Origin: Siphonodentalium dalli
Lineage: Eukaryota > Mollusca > Scaphopoda > Gadilida > Siphonodentaliidae
Assembly: GCA_032622095.1 (NCBI GenBank)
Contig: CP136062.1
Location: 228,858,578 to 228,922,577 of the forward strand
Reading direction: 5' to 3'
Length of the DNA stretch: 64,000 nucleotides
The position numbers and the translations under genes were made by a program. Of the stretch, positions 20,127 to 31,749 are shown in pieces. The number at the start of each line of letters is the position of its first letter. Position 1 is the first letter of the stretch. The notes beneath the pieces were generated by a model, which had not been told where the DNA came from, ran no database searches, and worked only from the letters and a program-made list of their open reading frames with translations.

Positions 20127-20430
20127 CTAGCCGATGAGCCCGACGTTGTCCGGGCTATTCAAAAACCAAATTTCAAGTCGATAGCTCTACCCGTTCCGAG
20201 ATATGGTCTGCGCATGCGCGAAGCTGGCGTCGCACGGGCTCGGCGACCCGATAAAATTCGTATCCGGGGCAAGATACATTCACATACCAAATTTCAAGTC
20301 GATAGCTCCACCCGTTTCCGAGATCTCGTCTGCGCGTGCGCGAAGCTGGCGTCGCACAGGCTTGGCGACCCGATAAAATTCGTATCCGGGGCAAGATACA
20401 TTCACATAGCAAATTTCAAATCGGATGTTC
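20127..20430 (-). mobile_element. Helitron-like element, unit 3, 5'-truncated
   Basis: The 3' end CTAG at 20,127-20,130 again abuts the next unit's TC. Two internal modules are present, but homology ends near 20,425, before the (TCTG)n tract and 5' terminus. Confidence 0.65.
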
Positions 20431-20578
20431 TCGATTTTGTTTGCAAAGAACTTCGCAAATATATTGGCAAGATCGACCGACGCGAGGACTTTTTTGTGTG
20501 AAGTAGTTTATCAATAACATCAGATAGAACTTAAGGCCGTTTTGAGTTATCGCTCACGAGGTCAGCAAAATATTGCCG

Positions 20579-21112
20579 CTAGGCCTCGATGATAAGTTTA
20601 TTGACACGATTTCGTTGTGCCACGAACAACTCCCTGTGAATCTCAAGTTTTGAGGAACGCCATTGCAGTTCGAGATTTCTACGACGCACTTTCTCTGCTC
20701 GGAGGTCGTCATTAAACCATGGAGATGATTTACGGTTCACCATGGTTTTAGTTTGCAAAGGTGCAAAACTGTCAACCAACTCCTGGGCCACAGAATTGAA
20801 GTTTCTAACCAACGCGTCGACTGAAAGATCGCGGGTTCTCCACAGAGACGAGGACATGAAGGCGTTCGAAAAATCGCCAGGATCGATGCTGCGATATTTA
20901 CGAAAAGTCATTGTCTTCCTCTCCGGTTTTGGTCTACGGAGCCTAATGTTGAACTTTACCAGGAAATGGTCAGAAAGAGCTATGTCAAATACTTCAATGT
21001 CATAAACAATCCTGGAGTCACACTCGCGGGTGATCACAAGGTCTATAGTCCATGAGCCAGGACCGAGAATGGTACCATTTTGGTGGGCAAATTCTATCAA
21101 CATTTTTCTCAA
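20579..21112 (-). pseudogene. LINE ORF2 endonuclease-to-linker fragment
   Basis: The 177-residue frame reads through the C-terminal part of an APE-type endonuclease. TIDLVITRE is the conserved strand and ALSDHFLV carries the SDH catalytic motif. The endonuclease-RT linker follows, with SSPWFNDDLR and a long Arg-rich helix typical of CR1/L2/Rex-type LINEs. It lacks the N-terminal endonuclease and the whole reverse transcriptase and ends at a stop at 20,579. It is therefore a dead fragment of a non-LTR retrotransposon. Confidence 0.8.
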
Positions 21113-21500
21113 AGCTTATAATCTGAAATTCATCTGAGTGCTGGGGCGCACTGTGGCAGTGTAGCTTAGTGTGCAAAATTTGTGTTTCCATGGCAACGAA
21201 GGGTGTTTTTCGCCAGTTTTCAAAATATACTTATAATGGTCTACTACCATAAAGTTTAATGCAGTAACTCTATCCTTACACTAATATGGGGTGACACCCT
21301 TGTGGTCTTTATTTTGACGCGGGGATTTCACCTATATAGGTCAAGGTCACACACAAAGGTCAAGGTCATTCACCAAAATATTAGCTTTTTTCATATCGGG
21401 TCTTATATTTTCTACCCAATGATTTTATATATCAGTTTTGAATACGTTATCTTTGCTCCTAAATAATCTGTAGCGTATATGCTACATGGAGAAATTCGTT
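21113..21500 (-). repeat. LINE-linked repeat, inverted partner at 31,225-31,600
   Basis: Shared landmarks with the partner in opposite orientation include CACTAAGCTACACTGCC, TTGCCATGGAAAC, AAGGTCAAGGTCA clusters and CGGGTCTTATATTTTCTACCC. In both places it joins the same LINE segment (AGAATTTGCCCACCAAA), so repeat and LINE were copied together. Confidence 0.65.
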
Positions 21501-22569
21501 ATTGTCGAAAAAGACATGTCATTCATGAGATATATGTCTTTAAACTTGGTGACCATTTTCCAAAATGGGTGAAAATTTCCCAATATATCATGCTTAGTCC
21601 AGGCGCTTGGTGCATGGAAATGTAAGAACTGCACAAATATTGATAAAAGCGTGAAACATCCACATATGTTCCTTGGACCTTACTGATCATTTTCAGAATA
21701 GACCGCATCGAGATTTGGCCCTGCTTAGCAACGGTTGCTAGGCAACTACCCGAAAGTATAAACATGCTCATATAAGAATGTATTACAGTATTTCATTCAA
21801 CTTTAGTTGTTCTGAATTGAATATTTCAGGTATATTTGTGACATAGGATGAATTACAAAGACTTGTGACCTTGTTTCCTATAATAATGGCAATGACAACC
21901 GTTTCTATGCAGCTACACAAACATTAAATATTTATAACTCCGCCAAGGGTACCCCGAGTCCCCACACCAAATTTGGTTTAAATCGGTCCTGATAAAGAAA
22001 GCTATGGTATCTAATTTAAAAAAAAATGTTTCAACATTACACACGACATGCTATTAACAGTGGACTAGAACATGTTTGCTGCTTTGCACAGCTGAATATA
22101 TCGCTCTACAGATGGTCTGAGGTCATTATAAATGTTATAGGTTTAATATAGATCCCAAGGTTCAGCATAAACAAAGCCAGTGATTAGTTGACAGCTCTGC
22201 TATATAATTGATATTAATAGGTCAGCAGTGAGGTGTCTTATCGTGATGGCTGTTGTTGGTATAATTTGATACATTATCATTCTAAACTTAAATTGGCTCT
22301 ATTAACCCAAGTGTTCCATGTCAGGGTCACCTTTCACATTTAATCCAAAGCTGCGCTGGTGCAGCATTACCTATCCTGTGCCAGTGAATTATCTTATATT
22401 TACGAGTGACCCATACAATCCAATAAGTTGTGTTAAGTACATCTGTCTATAGTAGTGCATAACACTATACTCTATAATTCAACATCAACACTCTAATTTA
22501 TTATTCCGATCATAGTAATTTACAATCGCCAAGGGATGGGTTAAACATCTGGCAATCGTGATCGGCCTC
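21501..22569. other. Non-coding DNA
   Basis: No supportable gene or defined element. The start (to ~21,780) continues in the style of the adjacent dispersed repeat. Confidence 0.35.
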
Positions 22570-22895
22570 TCGTTTTCTGTTGCTGATATATCGTCACTGG
22601 TGGGTGTATATGTATACAGGAAGTAGATGTCATGGCTGGGGAGTGACCATATGGCCAATGGTTGATGGAATATGTATACAAGGTGTGACCGTATGGTCAC
22701 AAATGTAGCGTATGAGTATACAGTATGAGGTGAACATGCAGGTCTGGGGTGCATGAATGGCCCTGTGTACAGAGTATACGTATATATTGAAGGGCTGTGT
22801 CGCCATGGATACATGTATACAGGGAGTGGCCGTATTGCCAAATGGTGGAATGAATATGTATACAGGGGGTGACTGTATGGTAACACATTTGGTAT
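22570..22895. repeat. Degenerate ~43-bp minisatellite, block 1
   Basis: Imperfect units contain GTGTATATGTATACAGGGAGTGAC followed by TGTATGGCCA-TGGTG. The same unit forms the blocks at 24,395-26,290 and 31,750-33,520. Confidence 0.65.
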
Positions 22896-22902
22896 ATGAT
22901 TG

Positions 22903-23628
22903 TCACTATTATATATTTTGGAAGATCTATCTGTGTGTGTATCTATCTGTGTGTGTGTGTGTGTGTGTTCGCGATGAACTCGAAAACGGCCGACCCGATT
23001 TCGATGAAACTTCGTATGTGAGGCTACTATCGGTCGGGAAGTGGCATAGGCATATTCATTTTCAGATCCGAGGTCAACTTTTCACGTGCCGAGGTCAAAT
23101 CTGTTTTTACGCCGTTTTGCGCTAATATATTTCAGTTCGGTGCTCACAAATCGATTCGATATAGCGCGAATAATAAATTGCCAGTCATATAATTTGCACG
23201 GTTAGAATATGTGGCGCTTGCTCTTTCCAATGATGTATCACACGTTTAAAGTTTCTACCTTAATTATCGGGAAGGACGCAGGACCATGCTTCGCTCATCG
23301 AAAAAAATTCCGTAAATATATTACGCCGTCAACAGATCGTGACGTGATCGCGATTAACTCTTAGCCGGCCGATGTCGCGTTAACTCATCACCGGCCGAGG
23401 TATCCGCAAATGACATGTGGCAATATATATATCTCGGAAACGGGTGGAGCTATCGACTTGAAATTTTGTATGTGAATGTATCTTGCCCCGGATACAAATT
23501 TTATCGGGTCGCCGAGCCCGTGCGACGACAGCTTCGCGCATGCGCAGACCAGATCTCGTAAACGGGTGGAGCTATCGACTTGAAATTTGGTTTTTGAATA
23601 GCCCGGACGAAGTCTGGTCACCTTCTAG
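22903..23628 (+). mobile_element. Helitron-like element, first of a head-to-tail pair
   Basis: Starts near TCACTATTATATATTTTGGA with a (TG)n/(TCTG)n tract and CGATGAACTCGAAAACGGCC. It ends with the hairpin CCCGGACGAAGTCTGG, TCACCTT and CTAG (23,625-23,628). It shares the 3' module (AGCTATCGACTTGAAATTTGG) with the array at 19.4-20.4 kb, on the opposite strand. Confidence 0.7.
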
Positions 23629-24245
23629 TCTATTATATATTTTGGAAGATCTGTCTGTGTGTCTGTCTGTCTGTGTGTCTGTGTGTTCGCGATGGACTCG
23701 AAAACGGCCGAACCGATTTCGATGAAACTTGGTATGTGGGGGTAATTTCGGCCGAGAACTGGCATGGGCCTATTAATTTGTCCGTGCGATGTGACCTTGA
23801 CCTTGAAATCGGGTAATATCAAGGTCAAACGACCGAATATCTCGGGATTTAGATGAAACTTGGTATGTGGGGGTATTTTCGGCCGAGGGGTGACATGAGC
23901 CTATTAATTTGCCTGTGCGACGTGACCTTGACCTTGAAATCGGGTAACTTCAAGGTCAAATCGCCAATTTTGATGGGATTTCGACGAAATTTGATACGTG
24001 GGGTTACTTTTGTCCACTGATTGTTTTGGATGGGTCCAATCGTGACCCCGACCAGACCTTGACCTTCAAAATGATCAATTCAAGGTCAAATCGGGTAAAA
24101 CCGGATGGATTTCGACGGGCACGTTTGTCGGGTACTTTTGTCCGGGCAGTGTTTTTGGACTGGTCAAATCGTGACCCCACTTGACCTTGACCTTCAAAAT
24201 GGACAATTCAAGGTCAAACCCCGGACGAAGTCGGGTCACCTTCTA

Positions 24246-24246
<1 letters not shown>
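23629..24246 (+). mobile_element. Helitron-like element, second of pair
   Basis: TCTATTATATATTTTGGAAG begins immediately after the previous CTAG. The core holds three to four diverged ~130-bp modules containing TGACCTTGACCTT...CAAGGTCAAA. The end is a CCGGACGAAGTCGGG hairpin, TCACCTT and CTAG at 24,243-24,246. Confidence 0.72.

Positions 24247-24294
<48 letters not shown>
24247..24294. repeat. (TA)n microsatellite
   Basis: About 24 TA dinucleotides directly follow the Helitron-like 3' end, consistent with insertion between A and T in a TA tract. Confidence 0.9.
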
Positions 24295-24297
<3 letters not shown>

Positions 24298-24507
24298 TGA
24301 AAATTAAGAAAGGTATTCGTTCATTGTTGAATATTTATTACATGTATGTACAAACAGCTATACCGGTTTCGGCACATCTTGCCTTTTCAATAGCTTGGAG
24401 TCACTGTCCATATATATATATATATATTATATATATATGGAGTGACTCTATGGCTATGGGTGTGATGTATATATTGAGAGGCTATATGGCCATGTGTGTG
24501 GCGAATA

Positions 24508-25715
24508 GTAGTAATATCTTTTATTTACGTGACATTTGCATGTTAAATTACAAACAATGTTTTAGACATTTAGTTTACATCTCGCACCGGCCCTATTGGG
24601 CCTATATGTCACCCTGAAAATAAGAATTAATAAATTTTTGCATTGTATAGCAAGACGCCTGTCAATTTACGCTATTATATGCTATGATGTTTATTTATAT
24701 ATATACTGCTTTCTTTTCAGATAGGCATCATGGATAAAATTAGCACACTGACGTGTGTGTTTGTTGATTATTTCAATAAAAGCTGATTCTAACTGGTTTT
24801 GTTCTATCATCATGGTTACATTTAAAGGGAGAGAGTCTAGTAAAAGTTCTCGCTTTTCGTTATAGAAAGGGCGTTTTAATAGGAAGTGCATTTCATCTTC
24901 GACTTCATGTGAGGCACATAATGTGCATTTTCTGAGATTTAGCTTTTCATTTCTAAAACGACCAGTTTCCACTCTCAAAGGAAGAATTCCACATCGAAAC
25001 TGAGCAAATATAGATCTATGAGCACGGTCCATATTCATCAATACATATGATTCAGTTTTATAATTCCTTTTGAAAAGTTTATATGTTCTTAATTTAGGAA
25101 CAAAATTTAAGCTGTTTTTCCATTTATCTGATTCATCATTTTTAAGCTTCGTTTCAAAATCGTCTATATTACATGTTTCTAAATTTTGAAATACTGTTGA
25201 CAATTGTAAGTTAGATAGAGTATCATTCATAAAGGAACACCAACCATTTGAAACATGAGCTTGGTCCCAGTTAAACACTTTTTTAATTAGTCTGTCATCT
25301 GGTAATTCTATTATATGGTTTCATAGACGGATATGGTTCAGGACTCGAAGAATCTTACAAGATGAGATACCAATGTCACCATTTACTGCTGATAATGGAC
25401 AATAACGATGGACTCCCAAAAAATATCTAAACGCCTTATTCTGTACACTATCTAGACATGAAAAATTCTTTGAACCCCATACGCCTGATGCATAATCTAA
25501 AATTGGAGCTACACATGTTATATATAACTTTTTAAATGTTTTGAAAACTATATCTTTATATGGGTGAATTTTTGAAATTATAGCACCTAAAGCTCTGCTT
25601 GCAGATTTGGCCAAGACCTCAGCTGTTGTGTAAAATTGTTTGTGTTCATGAATAATAATACCCAAGAATTTATATTCTTCTACGATATTCAGTTGTTGCG
25701 TGCCACGTTTAAAAG
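24508..25715 (-). mobile_element. 5'-truncated LINE inserted in minisatellite
   Basis: Contains the 3' part of a LINE ORF2, a 3' UTR with AATAAA near its end, and a candidate 5-bp target duplication GAATA (24,503-24,507 and 25,716-25,720). Minisatellite sequence resumes on both sides. Confidence 0.75.
24691..25715 (-). pseudogene. LINE ORF2 reverse transcriptase C-terminus
   Basis: A single minus-strand frame runs from the truncation point to the stop at 24,691. It is broken once by TGA at 25,321-25,323 (the frame is the same on both sides). It includes EEYKFLGI, APILDYASGVWG and DSVQNKAFRYFLG, typical of the RT thumb region of Jockey/CR1-type LINEs. It ends with a zinc-binding tail, CTLC-x8-MHFLLK. 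The cysteine usually found after the His-containing stretch is replaced (LLKRP), suggesting decay. There is no active polymerase domain here. Confidence 0.8.
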
Positions 25716-26290
25716 GAATAGGTATACAGGGGTGACCTTTGGCAAAAGGTGGTGTGAATATGTATACAACGAGTGACTGTATGGTAATATATTAAGTGAT
25801 GTGTATATAGAAGGGCTGTATGGCCGTTGGTGGGGTGTATATATATATATACTTGGAATAACTATGGTTATGGGTGTGGTTTATATGCATATCTTGAGTG
25901 GCTATATGGCCATGTGTGTGGCGACTATATATATATATTTGGAGTTAATCTATGGCTATGTGTGTGATGTATATGTATATATTGAGAGGCTATATGGCCA
26001 TGTGTGTGGCGAATATGTATACAGGGGAGACCTTTGGCAAAAGGTGGTGTGAATATGTATACAAGGAGTGACTGTATGGTAATACATTTGCTATGTTATT
26101 GTCATGGGTGAGGTGTATTTTCAAGCCCGTGTGTATGAATTGCCGAGTGTGCGGGGTATTGGTATAAAGGGAAGGACTTTATGGCCATTGATGGGGTGTA
26201 TATGCATAAATGGAGTTAATCTATGGTTATGTGTGTGGTCCGAATCTATGGTTATGTGTGTAGACCGAATTTGTCCCCTATTTTTGTTGG
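25716..26290. repeat. Degenerate ~43-bp minisatellite, block 2
   Basis: Units with AATATGTATACA-GGG, TGACTGTATGG and GGCCATGTGTGTGG repeat at 41-44 bp. The part before the LINE (24,395-24,507) belongs to the same block. All open frames here are by-products of the repeat. Confidence 0.65.
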
Positions 26291-26464
26291 GGAATATTTA
26301 GTCATATTAAGTAAACAATGGTTTGGAATTTTTTAACAGATCGAAGGGTCGGGGCAAGGGAATCATTTATCTCAAGAATAGTGATTGTTCGGGATCTAAA
26401 CCCGAGGTAGGTTTGAAAAGTTAAACTTGGTAACGATAAAATGTGTTAAAATGTAGTCTGTTTA

Positions 26465-27840
26465 TTATACGGATTGAATAAAGAGCGTTTACTTCACATA
26501 TGTGCGAAACACAGAAAACAGCTGAAACTCGCTCTGATTATGCTTAGATTTTGTTGAGTATGTATAGGTATTTCGTGTCTCCAGCGACCTACATTATCCC
26601 CACTACAATATACACCAGTATTGAGGTTCAAATGTGCCATGTCCATTCAGATGGTAAATATATATTAAAATGAGAAATCAGTTCCCACCTACATACGATA
26701 ATATAACTAAACGGTTGTATTAAAATGTGCAATACATCGATAAATCCACGATATATTGATGCCCTAGTACCAAGGGTTGAGACAGGGACGTGACAACGGG
26801 GTGTCTCAGCCCCCCCCCCAAACTTTGGTCAAATGTTCAACAGTTGGAAATATGATATACTTGACAAAACATTTGTTGGAAATTTCACACCAACAATAGG
26901 TTGAAATTGTTCCCGTAGTATAATATTCCATCAATGTATTAGTGGAGAATTTGTAGTTTTTAGACCAACATTTGCATATTTTCCTATTTTTGGTAAAACA
27001 TTTGGACTGAAATGGCTATCAGAAACTGTTTAAAATTTTCCAACTTTGGGGGGGGGGGTCAGGTATCAAAATGTCCAACAAATGGAAAGTTTGATGCCAG
27101 TCTGGATGCTAGGATTTAGAAAATTTCATGTTCAGATTTCAAATATTTCTCACACCGGGACGAACCATGTTCGATCCGGTGTGTCCGGCCCCTCCCTATT
27201 GGCCAGTCAGAAACCGATAATTAATTTAACAAAAAAAAACAAATCTGGGATTGTTCAGGCTCAGATCTACACATTTTCTTGTACTGGTCGGTCTAATGGA
27301 TTATACCCACCCCCGGCTAGTGACAAAAAGATTCATTTAGAATTTGCTACCATTCAGGCGGATGTGGGGGACCAGTTGGGAAAATCAAAGCACAACGGGA
27401 TGGGGAGGGGGTGAAAATGGGGTGTAGTTAGAAGGTGGACGCCCCTCCTAACGCGGATACAATCTATAGACACGTCCCTACAATGGGTCGAGACTGCGTC
27501 TATAGCACCATCTACTCACTCTATCAACCACAACCTCTCATTAATGTAGTGAAAAAAGTGCTAGAAGCCGCCTCGAGAATTTGAACATAGAACCTGGTTT
27601 AAAATGACAACTTTATCAATGCATGATGTGTGCCCATGAAACCTTGCAATAGATAGGTTAACGCATAGCTGACTGGAATTACGTGTAATTCATGAACCTT
27701 TGAGTGAGAAATCGTAGTGAAAGGTTACCTGTCAATGGGACACATCTGCCCGTTCTAAATCGCTATTGCTTTATGAGCTGCATTGAAAGTACCCAAGTAA
27801 CCACGGCGATGTTCATCGATTTACCCGTACCCGTTCACGT
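26465..27840. repeat. Segmental duplication, copy A
   Basis: Aligns along most of its length with 28,307-30,125. Landmarks: ATAAAGAGCGTTT, CAAATG(T/A)GCCATGTCC, GGAAATTTCACACCAA, GTTCTCACACCGG, GAAGCCGCCTCGA and GACACATCTGCCCGTTC. Clearly diverged, with no coding frame. It includes G/C homopolymer runs (26,811-26,819, 27,048-27,058). Confidence 0.65.
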
Positions 27841-28306
27841 GTATTTTGTTGAATTCAATGCAACTAAATGCATGGGCACAATAGCAGGTATTGATAAGTG
27901 GACCATGAATGAGACCAATTATCGATACATATATAGTGCAAATGTAAAACATATTATGTCTTATAAATGCCTGATACACTTGCATTCTTTCACTGTGTCA
28001 CGATGTGTATTTACATGTTTTGTGGCAACCGACGTCAAATACTTCTTTTAATATTTTTTGTAAAGAGCCCCGAACCCCATCCGCGCCATAAAGATAGAGA
28101 CACCTTTACTAGTTCTATAAACCACACCGTTACATTTCTGGTAAATATTATCTCTATTAGTCATATAGCTATAGATGGCCTCATTATTTTCAAAAAAATA
28201 GTGGACATGCAGACAGACACATATTCGAAAATATACAGATACTAGATAAAAACCGACCGTGTCATTATAATGTATCCTTCAATCACAGGCCTAAAATGTT
28301 ATGTTA
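27841..28306. other. Spacer between duplicate segments
   Basis: No supportable feature; a short hydrophobic open frame has no recognisable domain. Confidence 0.35.
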
Positions 28307-30125
28307 ATATAAATATAAATAAAGAGCGTTTGCTTCACTTCTATACGAAACAAAAACCAAAACAGCTGAAAGTCGCTTTGACGAGGGTAAGGTTGTGTAG
28401 AGTATAAGGGTGTGTATATCGGTATTTCGTGTCATTGTCGACCTATATATCTCCACCACTACAATATAGAACAGTCTTGATGTTCAAATGAGCCATGTCC
28501 GTTCAAATGGTAAATATATCATCTATATTAAAATGAGAATCAGCTACCACCCACATAGGATAAAATAACTAAGCGGTTGTATTCAAAAGTGTAATACATT
28601 CACGATATGTTTATATGCTCATGCACAAAGGGTCGATACAGAGACGTGACGATGGGGGTGCGGTGTTTCACTTCAACTGTTGTAAAATTGTTCAACAGTT
28701 GAAATATTCATATACCTAGCACGTCAGTTGGAAATTTCACACCAAAACAAGGTTGAAATTATTCTGGCAGTTTGATTTTCCCAAAAAATTATTTAGTTGG
28801 GAATTGTTATTGTTTCAGACCAACATTTGCATATTTTCCTCCTTTTGGTAAACAAATTCGGACTGTATTGGCCAACAGTTGGAAATTTTCCAACCTTAGG
28901 TTTGAAATATCCAACAAATGAAAAGCTTGGGGACAGTCAAAAGATGCTAGGATTATCAATTTTCATATTCAGATTTCAAAACGTTCTCACACCGGACCGA
29001 ACCATGGTCGACCCGTGTATCCTGGTCTCTCCACATGCAGTGGCCCGTCAAAACTGATAATTAATTTCAGAAAAACAAATCAGGGCGTGATTTGCCTGGC
29101 ATTAGAGCACTATATGTTATGATTGTGCAATTTCCATGTTTAGATCTACAAATGCTCTTATATTAGTCGGCACAGTGGAACCCTCCCACAACAGGATTTG
29201 TGGTAACAAGACTACTGATCCATTTAGAACAGACTACAGTTCAGGCACGTGGAGGAACAGTTGGGGAAAATCAAACCCAACGGGGGTGCACAATTGGAAT
29301 TACGCAAGGCTCAATGGGGTGTATAGTTGGTAATTTGAAGCTGGACACCCGCTCTCAACGCGGAGACCCTCTATAATTACGTCCATGCGTATAGCACCGT
29401 CAACTCACTCTCATGCATAATCCGAATAAACGCTCGCAAATTACTATTTTCTCGGCTTTGGGGCGTAACAAAATTTTATTCGAATAGAGGAACCCACACA
29501 TCAAAGCTAAGAGTGATCAGATATCGATTTTTGAAATCTATTATTTTTCACCACCGATAATTTTTAGACGCCCAGTAAACAGTCGACGAGAGACGGTCTA
29601 GGACCAAATTGCGGATGAAGATGTATAACTCTAAAATCAAGTGTTTTTTTTTCATTTAAATAAATGTTGATAAATAACAGGTTTTGGGCAAATGTATACT
29701 ATAGTTGACTGTGGTTAGCATTATTTGTGTTGGAATCTGATGACATGGGGACCATTGAATTAAAGGTTTGAGTAATTTTAATCATGAGATGTCTTTACTG
29801 GAGTGAAGATAGTTGTTAGTGAACAAATTGGCATTCCGTAGTTATCTAAGTGCAAGAAGCCGCCTCGATACTTTTAACATAAAACATGGCGTAAATGACA
29901 GATTTATCAATGAGATTTGCCCATGAAATCTTGCAATGAATAGATTAATGCATAGCTGACTTCTATTTCATAGAATTAATGTACTTTTGAGTGAGAAAAC
30001 TTTAGTGAAAGATTACCGGTCAATGGGATACATCTACCGTTCCAAATCCCTACCGCTGTATGCACTGCATTGAAAGGACGCAAGTGAACGTGACGAATTT
30101 CACCGATTCACCGGTACCCGTTGGA
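28307..30125. repeat. Segmental duplication, copy B
   Basis: Diverged counterpart of 26,465-27,840. It is longer mainly because a fold-back MITE related to 45,104-45,572 lies at about 29,415-29,781. Confidence 0.65.
29415..29781. mobile_element. Diverged copy of the TTAA fold-back MITE
   Basis: Matches 45,104-45,572 through ATTACTATTT..CGGCTTTGGGG, ACATCAAAGCT, AGATATCGATTTT, CTCTAAAATCAAGTG and the right end GGTTTGAGTAATTTTAA. The left terminal repeat is degraded. It sits in copy B of the segmental duplication but not in copy A. Confidence 0.55.
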
Positions 30126-30139
30126 CGGATATCGCAAAC

Positions 30140-31080
30140 TCGCTAGTGTCATTGACATGGGAACTACATTGTATCTGGATATATGACCCCTCAGCTAGGA
30201 ACGGCCCCCTCTAAAAAGTTTTCACTATAACCAAGAAACAGATAAGTGCAGTATCGTGCTTTAGTTGATGTCACAAATCGTGTTTATTTTGTTGTGATTG
30301 TATCTCAAGGGTAATGTATCATGAATCATGTATTACCACAAAGTTATGCATGATGATGGGGATTGCTTTCATGACTAACCCACTATAGGTAGTGGAATAA
30401 GAGCCCAATTATAAAAACTAGACCAAATGTTACCCTTTTCCAATAACATTGACTGTAGCAATTGACCTTGACCATATAGGGCATATAGCCCAGTTCATTG
30501 ATGGATCCTTAATGGCAATATGAGTTCACATCATTTCTTCATACGCAATTAGGCTCAGGTTTCCAGCAGTTGGATTTTCAATAATAATATTTGATGCCGT
30601 TGCCATGGAAACCAGATTTTATCTCGACAGTTTGTCAAACATCTCACTGGGCATCCCCCAAAAGGTGTCCATTATAACCACGGAACACATATGTGAAGTT
30701 TCATGATTTAGTTACTAAAGTTACAAAATTGCAGTTATTTTGGTCTTGATGGTAATGCATCGTCGTTTATGTAATGTCACAATTACCACAACAAGGTAGT
30801 ACTTAAAATGCCGATTAAAATGTGACTAAAAATGTGCCATACAAAAAAAACAAGGTTCGTTGATTCTCAAAAGCGGCATATTTTGTATTTTTCTTCAAAT
30901 ATATGGTGTCGTTGTCACGGAAACTTGGGTTTATAATGACATTTGACACCACCACCACCTGGACACGCCCTCCAAAACGTTTTCCCTATAACTAAGTATA
31001 TATTTGTATAAGTTTCGGGCTTTAGTCAATAAATTCATAATTCAACCCCTAACGGACCCCAGATAAGTAAATAACTCTAT
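30140..31080. repeat. Three diverged tandem units, 310-450 bp apart
   Basis: Units near 30,145, 30,595 and 30,905 share (G/C)ATGGAAAC/GGGAAC, CCCCCTC-AAAA-GTTTTC/GTCCATTATAACCA and AAGTTTC(A/G)TG-TTTAGT. Strongly eroded; no coding function. Confidence 0.5.
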
Positions 31081-31224
31081 AATATACACAAAAGCACGAT
31101 ATCTTTGGAAATAACTGATTTCACTCAATTTTGAAAATGTCCACAAAGTTTAGAGGTCGTTATCTCATGACTGGCTTGTCAGTTGCAACCATAACACAGT
31201 TCTCCGTGTAGCCTATATGCTCTA

Positions 31225-31690
31225 GATTATTTCCGAGTAAAGATAACGTATTCAAGACTGATATATAAACTTATTGGGTAGAAAATGTATGACCCGATAT
31301 GAAAAAAGCTAATATTTTAGTCAATGACCTTGACCTTTGTATTTGACCTTGACATATATTGGTGAAATCTCCAGTGTCAAATTAAAGCCCACCAAGGATA
31401 GCACCCCATATTAATGCCAAGATAGAGTTACTGCATTAAACATTCTTGATAGAGACCATTATAGGCATATGTTTTATACCGGAAAAAACACACTCCGTTG
31501 CCATGGAAACAAACATTTTCCACACTAAGCTACACTGCCCCAGTGTGCCCCAGCACTGACATAAACTTGAGACTATGAGATTTCCGAAAACATTTGGTAG
31601 AATTTGCCCACCAAATTGGTACCACTTTCCATTTTTGGGGAGCCTGGCTCATGGACTGCAATTGACGTTGCTACTCTCACAAATTAGCGT
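31225..31690 (+). repeat. LINE-linked repeat, inverted copy
   Basis: Reverse-orientation partner of 21,000-21,500. It includes TGACCTTGACCTTTG, TTGCCATGGAAAC, ACACTAAGCTACACTGCCCC and the same LINE junction (AGAATTTGCCCACCAAA) near 31,595. The LINE part continues only to about 31,670 and carries no open frame of note. Confidence 0.65.
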
Positions 31691-31749
31691 CAACAAATTA
31701 GCGTCGAAAGTTATTAATATTGATCAACTTAATACATGATGTTTGTAAA

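Noticed and set aside
19471-20501. Arg-rich frames on both strands
   Set aside because: Generated by the GC-rich internal modules of the Helitron-like units.
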